DNA of 64,000 bases from Trichomonas vaginalis G3 (Eukaryota > Parabasalia > Trichomonadida > Trichomonadidae): the NCBI RefSeq assembly GCF_026262505.1, contig NC_067206.1:37895660-37959659 (forward strand), written 5' to 3'. Position numbers and translations under genes: made by a program. The notes below the pieces were generated by a model, which worked only from the letters and a program-made list of their open reading frames with translations, made no database searches and had not been told where the DNA came from. Positions 36,327 through 43,960 of the stretch are shown piece after piece; the first letter of the stretch is position 1; every line of letters begins with the position of its first letter.

Positions 36327-36365
36327 TTTTTTGACGAAGTGAAGGTTTACACTTCGTCAAAAAAA
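36327..36365. repeat. Perfect hairpin, copy 3
   Basis: Identical to copy 2, including the loop. It lies at the end of the second duplicated control block. Confidence 0.8.
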
Positions 36366-36436
36366 TCCCTGAAATCATATCTTTTATACAAAATAAAAAA
36401 ATAAAACTAACTTTATTTTTTCTATCTTAAGGAAAT

Positions 36437-36841
36437 TCATGAAAATTCAAGAGGGTGAAAAAAGAGGTGAAAAAACAGGTGAGATCTAACCTCTTCACCT
36501 AAATTATATTTTTGGTCCGGGAACAACTTTCTCTCAATTGGAGCTGTGGCATACTCTTTGCGTAAACGGTTCAGACCTTCTTCGAACTCTTGGTCTCTCT
36601 TCGATTTGGACTGAGATTGGAATTGCTGGGGTGGAGCTTGCTGGAACATCCAAGGGTTGGGGAAGTAAGGCATAGGCTGAGGAGGGTAGTTCGGGAAGCC
36701 TTGTGGTGGGTAGTAACCTTGAGGTGGAAATTGGTAGTAAATCGGAGGTACTTGCTGGAACTGAGGTTGCTGAGGAGACTGTTGTGGTTCTTTAGGTTCC
36801 TCTGGTTTGGGAATGGACTGGGTTGGTGGGACGTGGGACAT
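36437..36841 (-). CDS. Pro/Gln-rich protein of the repeat-flanked divergent pair (left arm)
   Basis: The likely start is 36841 (MSHVPPTQSIPKPEEPKEPQ); nine codons further upstream there is another in-frame ATG. Residues 1-80 are extremely Pro/Gln/Tyr-rich (YYQFPPQGYYPPQGFPNYPP). A charged helix with FEEGLNRLRKEYATAPIERK follows, matching LEAGLNALRNDYKREQ of the element 1 protein at 6803-7309. The final residues read into the palindrome region, so the true 3' end is uncertain. Codons are mostly C/G-ending, unlike the AT-rich surroundings. Function unknown; disordered partner-binding protein likely. Confidence 0.5.
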   Translation of the reverse strand: MSHVPPTQSIPKPEEPKEPQQSPQQPQFQQVPPIYYQFPPQGYYPPQGFPNYPPQPMPYFPNPWMFQQAPPQQFQSQSKSKRDQEFEEGLNRLRKEYATAPIERKLFPDQKYNLGEEVRSHLFFHLFFHPLEFS

Positions 36842-36886
36842 TCGTTTGTGGCTTAACCGTCGGACCACAACGATAAAAATCTCTGC

Positions 36887-37112
36887 TACTAGCAGTACTG
36901 CTACTGACAGTAGCAGTACTTTATCGTCGAAAACCCTCTCAAATTTTCCTTTTTACTGACAGTAGCAGTACTTTTACTGACAGTAGCAGTACTTTTACTG
37001 ACAGTAGCAGTACTTTTACTGACAGTAGCAGTACTTTTTCTGACAGTAGCAGTACTTTTTCTGACAGTAGCAGTACTTTTTCTGACAGTAGCAGTACTTT
37101 TACTGACAGTAG
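36887..37112. repeat. Tandem array of 21-bp units in divergent promoter
   Basis: About eight near-perfect units with core ACTGACAGTAGCAGTAC run up to the ATG at 37115. At the outer end GTACTGCTACTG meets CAGTAGCAGTAC, giving an inverted arrangement. The unit is unrelated to the 15-bp unit of element 1 (7326-7514), although position and flanking genes correspond. Confidence 0.9.
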
Positions 37113-37114
37113 CA

Positions 37115-37480
37115 ATGGTCGAGGTCGAACCTACCGACGAGGCAATTTACCTAATTGAACTTAACGACTGCGTAAAAGACTACTTGCGCAAGGTCGTGAA
37201 GCCCAAGGTCAAGTTCACCACTATTTCTGGAAGGGCTGCCTTGAATCTCGAGACTTCGACTGGAATTCCAATTGAGCTACCAGACGGGACAGCCTACGAC
37301 GACATAAAACAAGCAAAGAAGGAAGCCATTATAAAGTTCTTTGCCAAGCGTCCTTGGATACTACTTCCAAACAGAGAGAGTCCAATTCCACGAATTATAC
37401 AAATTCTCAGAGCACTGTTCCACTTCTCGGGTCAGCCGTTCTTCATAACCTGTGAAGGCGACATCCAACCAGTTCAGTAA
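37115..37480 (+). CDS. Conserved element protein of the repeat-flanked divergent pair (right arm)
   Basis: This 121-residue protein starts at 37115 (MVEVEPTDEAIYLIELNDCV), immediately after the array. It matches the element 1 protein at 7517-7915 in the N-terminal helix (IYLIELNDCVKDYL), the SGRAALNLETSTGIPIELPD segment and a helix ending in FFAKRPW. It is soluble and mostly helical with a final beta-like segment (QPFFITCEGDIQPVQ). C/G-ending codons contrast with the neighbouring AT-rich genes. The element-to-element conservation of gene pair plus array suggests a regulated, strongly expressed locus. Function unknown. Confidence 0.55.
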   Translation: MVEVEPTDEAIYLIELNDCVKDYLRKVVKPKVKFTTISGRAALNLETSTGIPIELPDGTAYDDIKQAKKEAIIKFFAKRPWILLPNRESPIPRIIQILRALFHFSGQPFFITCEGDIQPVQ

Positions 37481-37617
37481 ACATCTCATTTTAACTTCAC
37501 TTTTTTATGTTTTTTGTGAAAGTGTCAAAAATAAATTGTTTTCATGAGTTTTCTACGATGTTAGAAAAGTGGTTAGAAAACGTGTTAGATCTAACATGCT
37601 AACATAAACATTATTTT

Positions 37618-38478
37618 TCAATACTTTTTCAGCACTTTTCCGTAGTTATATATGAAAGACAGTTCGAGATAAAAGTCATAGTACAATGGAATAATATGTT
37701 GCACACCATTTGTTGTGAACCAAACTTGAAAGTCAGAGAAACTGTTACTAGGTGGTTCGTAGAATTTAGAAGCAAAGTCATAAAAGTCCTTACCAATACA
37801 TAGAAAACTATTGTTGCTTGAACTGAAACTTGCATGACACATAACATTTTGAGGGTCAAACACGTTTCTATAAACTGTCAAATCTGCTGGTGGAAGTATA
37901 AATTGAAATGGACCATCTGGTGGTAATGGTTCGTTCTGGTTTAGTAACCGAAGAAATTGTGCCCAAGAACGTTTGTCTACTTTCCAAAATAAAAACTCTG
38001 TATCTCTTGGAGGGTTAATTTCAATCTTTTGAAATGAAACGGTGGAGTTCATCTTGTCATATTCTAGTTTCAGATAGTATGTTCCATTTAGTAAAGAGTC
38101 GTATTTTTCTTGAAATTCCCAATAATATTTGTTCATTTGAGTTTGAAAGTCATTTAGAGTTTTCTCAAGACTTTCGTCTGAACGAACTGTAAAGATTCTC
38201 ATTTCGTCAAATTTGTCTATTAGACCATCAGGACCTTCATAATGCCCATGAAAATATACTGCGAACATAAATGCGTTAGTTCTATTTGAAAACAAAACTC
38301 TTCTAAATCCTATTGCCTTTGCATCTGAAGGACTTTGAAGCCAACGAATTGGATAGTCAAACCTGTATGCTCGGGATGAAATTTCTTCATCTGAAATAGT
38401 CCTACCAGCATTTGTAAAGATATAGTCTAACGGTTTTGTATCTGCTACTTTTGTTCTTTGTTTTTCAACCTGAAGCAT
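37618..38478 (-). CDS. Structural protein family, paralogue 1, 286 aa
   Basis: It starts at 38478 (MLQVEKQRTKVADTKPLDYI) and is clearly paralogous to 42463-43266 in the same element. Shared segments are YRFDYPIRWLQSPSDAKAIG / YRFDYPLRWLRDPSVTKAIG, NVFDPQNVMCHASFSSSNNS / NVFDPAAIIVHASFSGAQNS, and the ending DFQVWFTTNGVQHIIPLYYD. It is beta-rich with no membrane segment. The element 1 protein at 17777-18847 shares the early YP...KALEIRK layout. These features fit a jelly-roll-like virion protein, but the fold is not demonstrated. It follows the palindrome at 37585 at its 3' side. Confidence 0.5.
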   Translation of the reverse strand: MLQVEKQRTKVADTKPLDYIFTNAGRTISDEEISSRAYRFDYPIRWLQSPSDAKAIGFRRVLFSNRTNAFMFAVYFHGHYEGPDGLIDKFDEMRIFTVRSDESLEKTLNDFQTQMNKYYWEFQEKYDSLLNGTYYLKLEYDKMNSTVSFQKIEINPPRDTEFLFWKVDKRSWAQFLRLLNQNEPLPPDGPFQFILPPADLTVYRNVFDPQNVMCHASFSSSNNSFLCIGKDFYDFASKFYEPPSNSFSDFQVWFTTNGVQHIIPLYYDFYLELSFIYNYGKVLKKY

Positions 38479-38626
38479 TTAATATATGTAAAAATATATT
38501 GTTTTAAAATGGTATGCCATTTCATATTTCTCATCTAACAAACAAGTTTCCCAACGGTCTTCTCCAACAAACTCAGCGTACATTTCAAATAAAATTTAAA
38601 AAATGTCACTTTTTTAAAATAAATTT

Positions 38627-38878
38627 TTACTTCATGCAATGTTCACTAACATCGAAAGGCATGTCCATAAGACGTTCTTCTTCTAACCTCTCTAGTCTGT
38701 TTGGATAATTGGCACGTGCTGTTTCCAAATCCATTTCGTAGCGAAGACCAGCCAGTTTGTCATAGACTTTTATGGGTCTTCCTTTCTTATATTTAAAATT
38801 CTTCGAAACTCTCCAACCATATCTTTGCAACTCTGCTTTTATTCTAGCAGACTTTCTATCCATTCTATATGGGGGCAT
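38627..38878 (-). CDS. Small basic protein, 83 aa
   Basis: It starts at 38878 (MPPYRMDRKSARIKAELQRY). It is Arg/Lys-rich, with a beta-like middle (WRVSKNFKYKKGRPIKVYDK) and an acidic helical end (NRLERLEEERLMDMPFDVSE). A DNA-binding or virion-core role is possible from its charge only. It lies in a run of small minus-strand genes (38627-40086) that look like late structural genes. Confidence 0.45.
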   Translation of the reverse strand: MPPYRMDRKSARIKAELQRYGWRVSKNFKYKKGRPIKVYDKLAGLRYEMDLETARANYPNRLERLEEERLMDMPFDVSEHCMK

Positions 38879-38908
38879 TTTTATAAAAATAAAAAAATAT
38901 TTTTTTCT

Positions 38909-39493
38909 TTACTTTACATAACCGCCTGCTGCCATAAGTCTTTGACGCCAACCCATACCAGCTAATGAAGGTTGACTTGGTTTAGTTTCCAAACTAAACT
39001 TTGGTTTTGGTTTATCTTCAGTTTTTGGTTTTTCTTCTTCTATCGGTTTTTCGTCACTTTTCGGTTCCTCTGACTTTACTTCACTTGCAGGAACAGTTGT
39101 GTCGTCAACATCTTCATAAATATCATATGCCATTTGTTTTTGTTTTCCTTTCAACTTTTTGTGTTTGTTGTAAAGTTTAGAATATTTCGACTCTAAGTCA
39201 ATGAGATGTTCTATAATGAACTGTTGGTCAGTGAAGTAAACTTTTCCATCTGTTGTCTCGAAAGCTCCTTCAGACTTCAATATTTTATTTGTGAGAGTCT
39301 GTTTCTTTTTTGAGATACTTGCCGTTCCATTTTTATGAAAAGTGACTTTGTAGTTAGGGTTTGTATTTCCAGACCTGGCACTTTCTATTATTGAATTTTT
39401 CTCTTCATCTGTAAGTTCTTTGACAGGTTTTGACAATGGTTCTGAACTTTTTGTTTGTGGTGTCAAATCTACCGTTTCAACTTCTTCGGTCAT
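38909..39493 (-). CDS. Hypothetical charged structural protein, 194 aa
   Basis: It starts at 39493 (MTEEVETVDLTPQTKSSEPL), directly after TTTTTACTGAGATGAA, a leader shared with the next gene at 39665. The N- and C-terminal thirds are low-complexity Glu/Lys/Pro (EEPKSDEKPIEEEKPKTEDK). The middle has a small folded-looking segment (YKVTFHKNGTASISKKKQTL) and a helix (QQFIIEHLIDLESKYSKLYN). The final residues LAGMGWRQRLMAAGGYVK could form an amphipathic anchor. No family is recognised. Confidence 0.45.
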   Translation of the reverse strand: MTEEVETVDLTPQTKSSEPLSKPVKELTDEEKNSIIESARSGNTNPNYKVTFHKNGTASISKKKQTLTNKILKSEGAFETTDGKVYFTDQQFIIEHLIDLESKYSKLYNKHKKLKGKQKQMAYDIYEDVDDTTVPASEVKSEEPKSDEKPIEEEKPKTEDKPKPKFSLETKPSQPSLAGMGWRQRLMAAGGYVK

Positions 39494-39512
39494 TTCATCT
39501 CAGTAAAAAATT

Positions 39513-39665
39513 TTAGTTTGGTTTGTTTTCAACTGGTTGTTGTTGTTTTTTAAGTCGGTCTAAAACTTCCTGAGGTATAGGAAGAACTTGACAAACACGT
39601 TGTGTAACTGCTGGAAGCCGACAAATCCATCTTGAACCCATTTGTCTCAATGCTGTATTGTTCAT
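39513..39665 (-). CDS. Small basic protein, 50 aa
   Basis: The frame runs from 39665 (MNNTALRQMGSRWICRLPAV) to KPN at 39513. Its leader TTTTTTACTGAGATGAA is identical to that of the following gene (39493), and it is tightly packed between two genes, which supports it. It has two cysteines and a Pro-Val-rich middle (TQRVCQVLPIPQEVLDRL). Function unknown. Confidence 0.45.
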   Translation of the reverse strand: MNNTALRQMGSRWICRLPAVTQRVCQVLPIPQEVLDRLKKQQQPVENKPN

Positions 39666-39684
39666 TTCATCTCAGTAAAAAACT

Positions 39685-40086
39685 TTACATTCCCCACGTT
39701 TGAGGCGGTTGAGGTTGGTTATTGTTTACCCATTGTTGTGCATGGTTATATCCTCTGTTAAAGAATCTTTCACCTTGGTCCATATAGTGTCCTGCTTGGT
39801 TATAGTAGTCATTTGCTTTGTTATAATAGTTTCCTGCTTGTCTTCCTACATTGTCCATCCATCCTTGAACTTTTCCTCTTGTTTCAGGATTTGGAATAAG
39901 ATTTGTTGCATCTCGTGCTACATCCCAACCTTTCTGTACAGTTTGTATAATAGGTTGTGCTTTCTCTTTAAGTATACCTAATGTACTCAAAATCTTCCTT
40001 CCAACTCCAAATACACCTCTGGCTATTGTTCCCACTGCGGGCAAAAATCTGGATGCAACTCCTGCTAATGCGCCAAATAAACCCAT
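39685..40086 (-). CDS. Amphipathic MG-start protein, possible membrane-active virion protein
   Basis: This 133-residue protein starts at 40086 (MGLFGALAGVASRFLPAVGT). The first 35 residues form a Gly/Ala amphipathic helix region; a further helix region (QKGWDVARDATNLI) and Tyr/Gln/Asn repeats (NYYNKANDYYNQAGHYMDQG) follow. Glycine at position 2 with a small residue at 6 is compatible with N-myristoylation. Similar design at 16848 (element 1) and 43557. By analogy with small membrane-lytic proteins of adenovirus-like viruses it may help membrane penetration; this is inference. It is divergent from the integrase, with 17 bp between start codons. Confidence 0.45.
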   Translation of the reverse strand: MGLFGALAGVASRFLPAVGTIARGVFGVGRKILSTLGILKEKAQPIIQTVQKGWDVARDATNLIPNPETRGKVQGWMDNVGRQAGNYYNKANDYYNQAGHYMDQGERFFNRGYNHAQQWVNNNQPQPPQTWGM

Positions 40087-40103
40087 TTCTTATAGGATAA
40101 AAA
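40087..40103. promoter_or_regulatory. 17-bp bidirectional promoter, amphipathic protein / integrase
   Basis: TTCTTATAGGATAAAAA is all that separates the two divergent start codons; it shows the same TTAT...ATAAAA arms as the other short gaps. Confidence 0.5.
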
Positions 40104-41063
40104 ATGACGAATCCAAACAAGGACCCCTATGTTTCTAAGGCAACAAAGAAAGCACTCATGGTAAAAATCTTTAGTTCAACACCAAATGCTTGGTTTATGG
40201 ATATCTTGGAAAACATTCCGAGAGTTAGAACAGATGGACCACCATACTGGCTAATATTTGTTGGTCAAAACACAAGATACTGTGAAGCCATACCATTATG
40301 GTCCAAAAATATTTTAGATGTGAAAACTGCTTTGACAATATTCGTTGACAAATACCATCCAACAAAACTGACATCTGACTGTGAAAGTTCTTTCAAATCA
40401 GATGATGTAAAAAACTATCTGCGTTCAAAAAATGTAAACCAATATTTCATTGTCGACCAAAACCATTCTGCTCTTGGTGTCATTGACGGTTGTATAAAAA
40501 TGTTAAGAGACTTAAACCAACCACAAGGTGGTGAAGCAAATGAAATGTCATATGACGACAAATATAGACACTTCTCCCAGGCAAAGATGAGACAAGTTTT
40601 AAATATTTACAATAGCCGTAAACAAAAAGGTTTGGGAAACCACTCCCCCGAAGAAATGAAAAACAACCCTGACTTAGAGAAAGACTATATATTTAATAAT
40701 TTAGTCAAAAGAGACAAACAAGAAAGAATGCCGGGCTTCAAACTTCAGAAAGGTGACAAAGTAAAAATAGAAATACCTAAACGCGACCCATATGAAAATA
40801 CTATTGACTATGACAACAATGGGAACCCGACAGGTACTCACATTCGTGTTCGTAAAAATAGAAGAAAGTATACAAGAGAATATTATGAAGTTTTAGGCAA
40901 ACATGGCAAAATGTACACACTGCAAGCAGAAGATAAAACTACTATTGTCAGACCTCGTTTCAAACTTGTCAAAGTTCAAGGTGGTATACTTTCAAAGACA
41001 GTTCCTAACAAATATAAGACAACTCCTGACGAATATGCTAAAGAAGTTGAAAATGACGACTAA
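40104..41063 (+). CDS. Retroviral-type (rve) integrase of Polinton
   Basis: This 319-residue integrase starts at 40104 (MTNPNKDPYVSKATKKALMV). The core begins with STPNAWFMDILENIPRVRTD near residue 24. The LTSDCESSFKSDDVKNYLRS segment follows near residues 92-111, then VDQNHSALGVIDGCIKMLRD and the core end QVLNIYNSRKQKGLGNHSPE. The C-terminal region is basic and beta-rich (GDKVKIEIPKRDPYENTIDY, RRKYTREYYEVLGKHGKMYT). It corresponds to the element 1 integrase at 11517-12584. Its stop codon overlaps the end of the convergent fibre region. Confidence 0.85.
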   Translation: MTNPNKDPYVSKATKKALMVKIFSSTPNAWFMDILENIPRVRTDGPPYWLIFVGQNTRYCEAIPLWSKNILDVKTALTIFVDKYHPTKLTSDCESSFKSDDVKNYLRSKNVNQYFIVDQNHSALGVIDGCIKMLRDLNQPQGGEANEMSYDDKYRHFSQAKMRQVLNIYNSRKQKGLGNHSPEEMKNNPDLEKDYIFNNLVKRDKQERMPGFKLQKGDKVKIEIPKRDPYENTIDYDNNGNPTGTHIRVRKNRRKYTREYYEVLGKHGKMYTLQAEDKTTIVRPRFKLVKVQGGILSKTVPNKYKTTPDEYAKEVENDD

Positions 41064-42443
41064 GCATTTCTATACCATGCGTAAACTGTCATGTAAGGTG
41101 GCATGTAGTCTTTACTTTGTCCGTTGTTTGCGTATATCCTGAAACGTGATGTGTATGGTTTCCTCCTCCCTCAGTGTTACTCCAGTAACAATTTATAGCA
41201 AACTTAACGTTGTCTTTAACATCATATCCTTTACCTTTTATCATTGCTGACCAATCCCAATATTTATGCTTATGCCAACCTGCTTGAGATGTACTTAAAT
41301 CTATGTAGTGACTGTGTGCAGGTAAATTTTCACCTGAAATCGTTTTACTTCCACCTGTTTCCTTTGAAGAGTTTGCACAATACAAAAGCCTGTCGACTAT
41401 TTGAGTCCAAGTTCCAAAACCCAGAACTGTTTCTGGTCTGGTAGAGTTCATTGACGTATAAATAGAGCCTATAGGATATAATGTTTGAAGTATTTCTGTC
41501 TTTAATGTTTGAAGCTCTGTTTTGTCTGCTTTCTTGTCTAACATTGCGGGTAGTTCATATGCTTCAAAGTTTCTGGCATGACTTTCAATGTTCCTGCAAC
41601 TCTTATCTAAATTGTTAAGAGTATCTTTTACGCTTGTACTCGGATTCTCTAAAGGTGCACTTGAACCAAGGTCAAAGTTCAGTATTATGTCGTCTGCTCT
41701 AAAGTTGTAAAACTTGTATGTGTATGAGTCTTATTTGCTTTCTTCTCTAACTCATCATTAACATAAGTTTTATCTGCTTTAAGGTCTAAACATCCTGAAA
41801 CCCATCCTGTATCAGCTTTAGTTTTTAAAATCTTCGATGTCCATTCATGATACCATTCAGCCCTTTCTATAATTTCATTATCTTTTTCATCCACATATTC
41901 CTTATCTGCTTTCTTCTCTAACTTACTAGCCACATATTCCTCATCTGCTTTTGTCTCTAATGTTTCCTTAAGACTTGGTATTTGGTTAATATAATGTATA
42001 TGAGTCTTTTTAGAATATTCGTTTTCAGCTCTTGTCACTTCACTTGACATTTTATTGTCAACATATGTTTTGTCTGCTAGTTCAGGATGAGTATGTTCTT
42101 TTGTTGCATAAGCATTGTTAGCTCTTTCTTCTTCTTTTGCTATTGCATCGTCTACATATTCTTTGTCAGCTTTGTTGTCAACATCTGCTTTCAAAAGAAG
42201 TTCATTTATAGGTTTCTCGTTTAAAGTTCCTTTTGTTGGATTTATACAGACAGTATTGTTCTTCTTGTCTTGAAATAGAAACTCATCTGTTAAAGGGTTT
42301 AATGTCAGTTTTAAGTTTCCTTCTTTCAATGACTCAGATATCTTAGAATAGTTTGAAAAGTTTGTTGTGTTCTTATTTAGAGCTTGCACAATGAGTTGTC
42401 GGTTGTGTTGTATTTCTCTCATGGAAGCAGTATCTTTCGACAT
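41060..42443 (-). pseudogene. Fibre gene region with phage-type tail-collar domain
   Basis: This broken fibre region is homologous to the element 1 module 3790-5524. The N-terminal two thirds are built from KADKEYVD-type repeats (for example around 41940, 42060 and 42150). It ends in a collar-type domain: LYPIGSIYTSMNSTRPETVL, GTWTQIVDRLLYC, GGSKTISGENLPAHSH and further His-x-His pairs. A terminal PPYMTVYAWYRNA stretch is visible just before the end. The first codon is 19 bp from the divergent structural gene at 42463, the same distance as in element 1. Confidence 0.65.
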
Positions 42444-42462
42444 TTTTTATTCTAGATAAAAT
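42444..42462. promoter_or_regulatory. 19-bp bidirectional promoter, fibre / structural gene
   Basis: TTTTTATTCTAGATAAAAT separates the fibre and 42463 start codons. It is the same length as the fibre promoter of element 1 (2399-2417). Confidence 0.5.
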
Positions 42463-43266
42463 ATGCTTCCAATAGAAAAAGAAAATTCAAGAGTTGCTAC
42501 AACTAAACCATTAGATGAACTTTTTACTAATGTCGGTCAAAAGTTTGAGACAGAGACCGTAAAGCATGAAGGCTATCGTTTTGACTACCCATTAAGATGG
42601 CTAAGAGACCCATCTGTCACAAAAGCTATTGGCTTTCGTAGAATGAAGTTCATTTCAGAAGCCATACATGGTTTCCCATTTACGGTCGGTTTTGAAGTTC
42701 GATACTATAACAAAGAAAAACGTATGTATGAGAAATTTGAACAGGGAAAACTTTTACAAGTTAGTTTGCTTGTAAACTTAGAAACAACTCTTCAAGCTTT
42801 TCAAGAAAAAATAAACGATATCTATATCGAATATGCAAAACAGTATAACATTGACGAAGGAGAATACCATCTCGATATTATTTATGACAGGAAAAATGCA
42901 ACTGTTAAAATCAATAGAATAGAAGACCTTGGAGAAAACGTTTATATTTCTACAAAATATAACAACTTGGCATGGTATAGATTTATGAGGATGTTAAATC
43001 AGCCTGCAGCATATCCAGTACACCCAGACTTTTATGAAGTCGAAAACCCTAATGGAACATATGAAAATGTTTTCGACCCAGCTGCTATTATTGTTCATGC
43101 TTCATTTTCTGGCGCCCAAAACTCTTTCTTATGCTTGGCAAATGACTTTTACGAAAAACCTACAAAGTTATACGAACCACCAAGTGGAAGTATTTCAGAC
43201 TTTCAAGTATGGTTTACTACAGATGGAAGAAAAAGAATAATTCCATTATACATGCGTTTTACTTAG
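42463..43266 (+). CDS. Structural protein family, paralogue 2, 267 aa
   Basis: It starts at 42463 (MLPIEKENSRVATTKPLDEL). It is paralogous to 37618-38478 over its whole length (YRFDYPLRWLRDPSVTKAIG, NVFDPAAIIVHASFSGAQNS, DFQVWFTTDGRKRIIPLYMR). The paralogue continues further with LELSFIYNYG, so the 3' ends differ. It is beta-rich without membrane segments. In element 1 the gene divergent from the fibre is the penton-like 1556-2398, so this protein occupies the corresponding place, which suggests a fibre-base or vertex role. Confidence 0.5.
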   Translation: MLPIEKENSRVATTKPLDELFTNVGQKFETETVKHEGYRFDYPLRWLRDPSVTKAIGFRRMKFISEAIHGFPFTVGFEVRYYNKEKRMYEKFEQGKLLQVSLLVNLETTLQAFQEKINDIYIEYAKQYNIDEGEYHLDIIYDRKNATVKINRIEDLGENVYISTKYNNLAWYRFMRMLNQPAAYPVHPDFYEVENPNGTYENVFDPAAIIVHASFSGAQNSFLCLANDFYEKPTKLYEPPSGSISDFQVWFTTDGRKRIIPLYMRFT

Positions 43267-43314
43267 AACTTAGTTTCATATACAACTACTATCGAACGGT
43301 AAAAATATAATTTT

Positions 43315-43557
43315 TTAATACGGTTGAGGTGTTGGATTTGGTTGCCAACTAGACTGTGGTGCAGGTTCAGGCTGTTGTATAACAGGAGCTTGTTCTTCTG
43401 GTTCAGGGTCTTTAGGTATAATACCAACAAACTGACCTACTCTTTTACCAATATTTTTGACTCCGTTCCAAATTCCTCTTCCTACGGTTTTTATTCCATT
43501 CCATATACCTCTTCCAACTCTTCTGAAGAAGTTTCCAATACTACTGAAGAAACCCAT
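43315..43557 (-). CDS. Amphipathic MG-start protein with Pro-rich tail, 80 aa
   Basis: It starts at 43557 (MGFFSSIGNFFRRVGRGIWN). Two near repeats, GRGIWNGIKTVG and GRGIWNGVKNIG, form cationic amphipathic helices. A short hydrophobic stretch and an acidic Pro/Gln tail (DPEPEEQAPVIQQPEPAPQS) follow. Gly2 and Ser6 fit an N-myristoylation consensus. The cationic amphipathic part resembles membrane-disrupting peptides; such a role in virion entry is inferred. Confidence 0.5.
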   Translation of the reverse strand: MGFFSSIGNFFRRVGRGIWNGIKTVGRGIWNGVKNIGKRVGQFVGIIPKDPEPEEQAPVIQQPEPAPQSSWQPNPTPQPY

Positions 43558-43574
43558 TTTTATATGTAAAAAAT

Positions 43575-43937
43575 CTAATGTCCGCCTAGTCTCTTACGTT
43601 TCCTGTTGAGTTCCATAGCATTCTTTAACTGGAGCTCATACATTCTGTTTCTCCTCTGGTAGAAAACATATTCTGGGTCAACTCCTGTGTTCGCGTCATC
43701 TGCATAAAGTTGTTTATATCCCACTTCAGGGTTTGTATAAAACTCTTTCCATCTCATATTTGCATACCATGGTGGCAAACCTAACGCAGCGTCATTTGAC
43801 ATGGCAGTTTGCATTTGTACATCTGTTGGCACTTGACCATAGTTTGCCATTGCAGTTTGTATTCTAACTTCATTTGGAATATTCTCTGGGTTTGGTTGTC
43901 CAGGTTGCTGTGCATTCGCTAAGTTCTGTGCGTCCAT
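43575..43937 (-). CDS. Hypothetical protein, 120 aa
   Basis: It starts at 43937 (MDAQNLANAQQPGQPNPENI) after TTTTTATCTAATATTAAATG. The N-terminal half is Asn/Gln/Pro-rich with a near repeat (VRIQTAMANYGQVPTDVQMQ and TAMSNDAALG). The C-terminal half has aromatic and basic residues (WYANMRWKEFYTNPEVGYKQ, ending NRKRKRLGGH). The basic end could bind DNA. No family is recognised. Confidence 0.45.
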   Translation of the reverse strand: MDAQNLANAQQPGQPNPENIPNEVRIQTAMANYGQVPTDVQMQTAMSNDAALGLPPWYANMRWKEFYTNPEVGYKQLYADDANTGVDPEYVFYQRRNRMYELQLKNAMELNRKRKRLGGH

Positions 43938-43960
43938 TTAATATTAGATAAAAATATCTC

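Larger units (their letters stand above)
35610..36436. promoter_or_regulatory. Duplicated control region (two copies of about 360-390 bp)
   Basis: No gene is seen. Two long direct copies (about 35641-35996 and 36007-36392) contain the same order: AATAAAACTAAC...TTATTTTTT, CTTAAGGAAATTCATGAAAA, a short array of 25-bp units (GACAAAACATTTACGAAGAA core; four copies at 35718-35820, about three at 36139-36220), the palindrome, a TCGTCAAATGAAAAAAATGA element and the TTTTTTGACGAAGTG hairpin. The high similarity implies a recent duplication. Confidence 0.8.
33171..37594. promoter_or_regulatory. Family of eleven GATC-centred palindromes (operator-like)
   Basis: TTAGATCTAA occurs at 33171, 33390, 33568, 34659, 34787, 35855, 36077, 36256 and 37585. 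The variant TGAGATCTAA occurs at 34883 and 36480. The first two and several others extend to GGTTAGATCTAACC; those at 34787 and 37585 extend to TGTTAGATCTAACA. They lie only between or beside the KilA-N-type genes and the neighbouring genes of element 2. Spacing, dyad symmetry and repetition are those of operators for a dimeric DNA-binding protein. This is inference. Confidence 0.65.
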
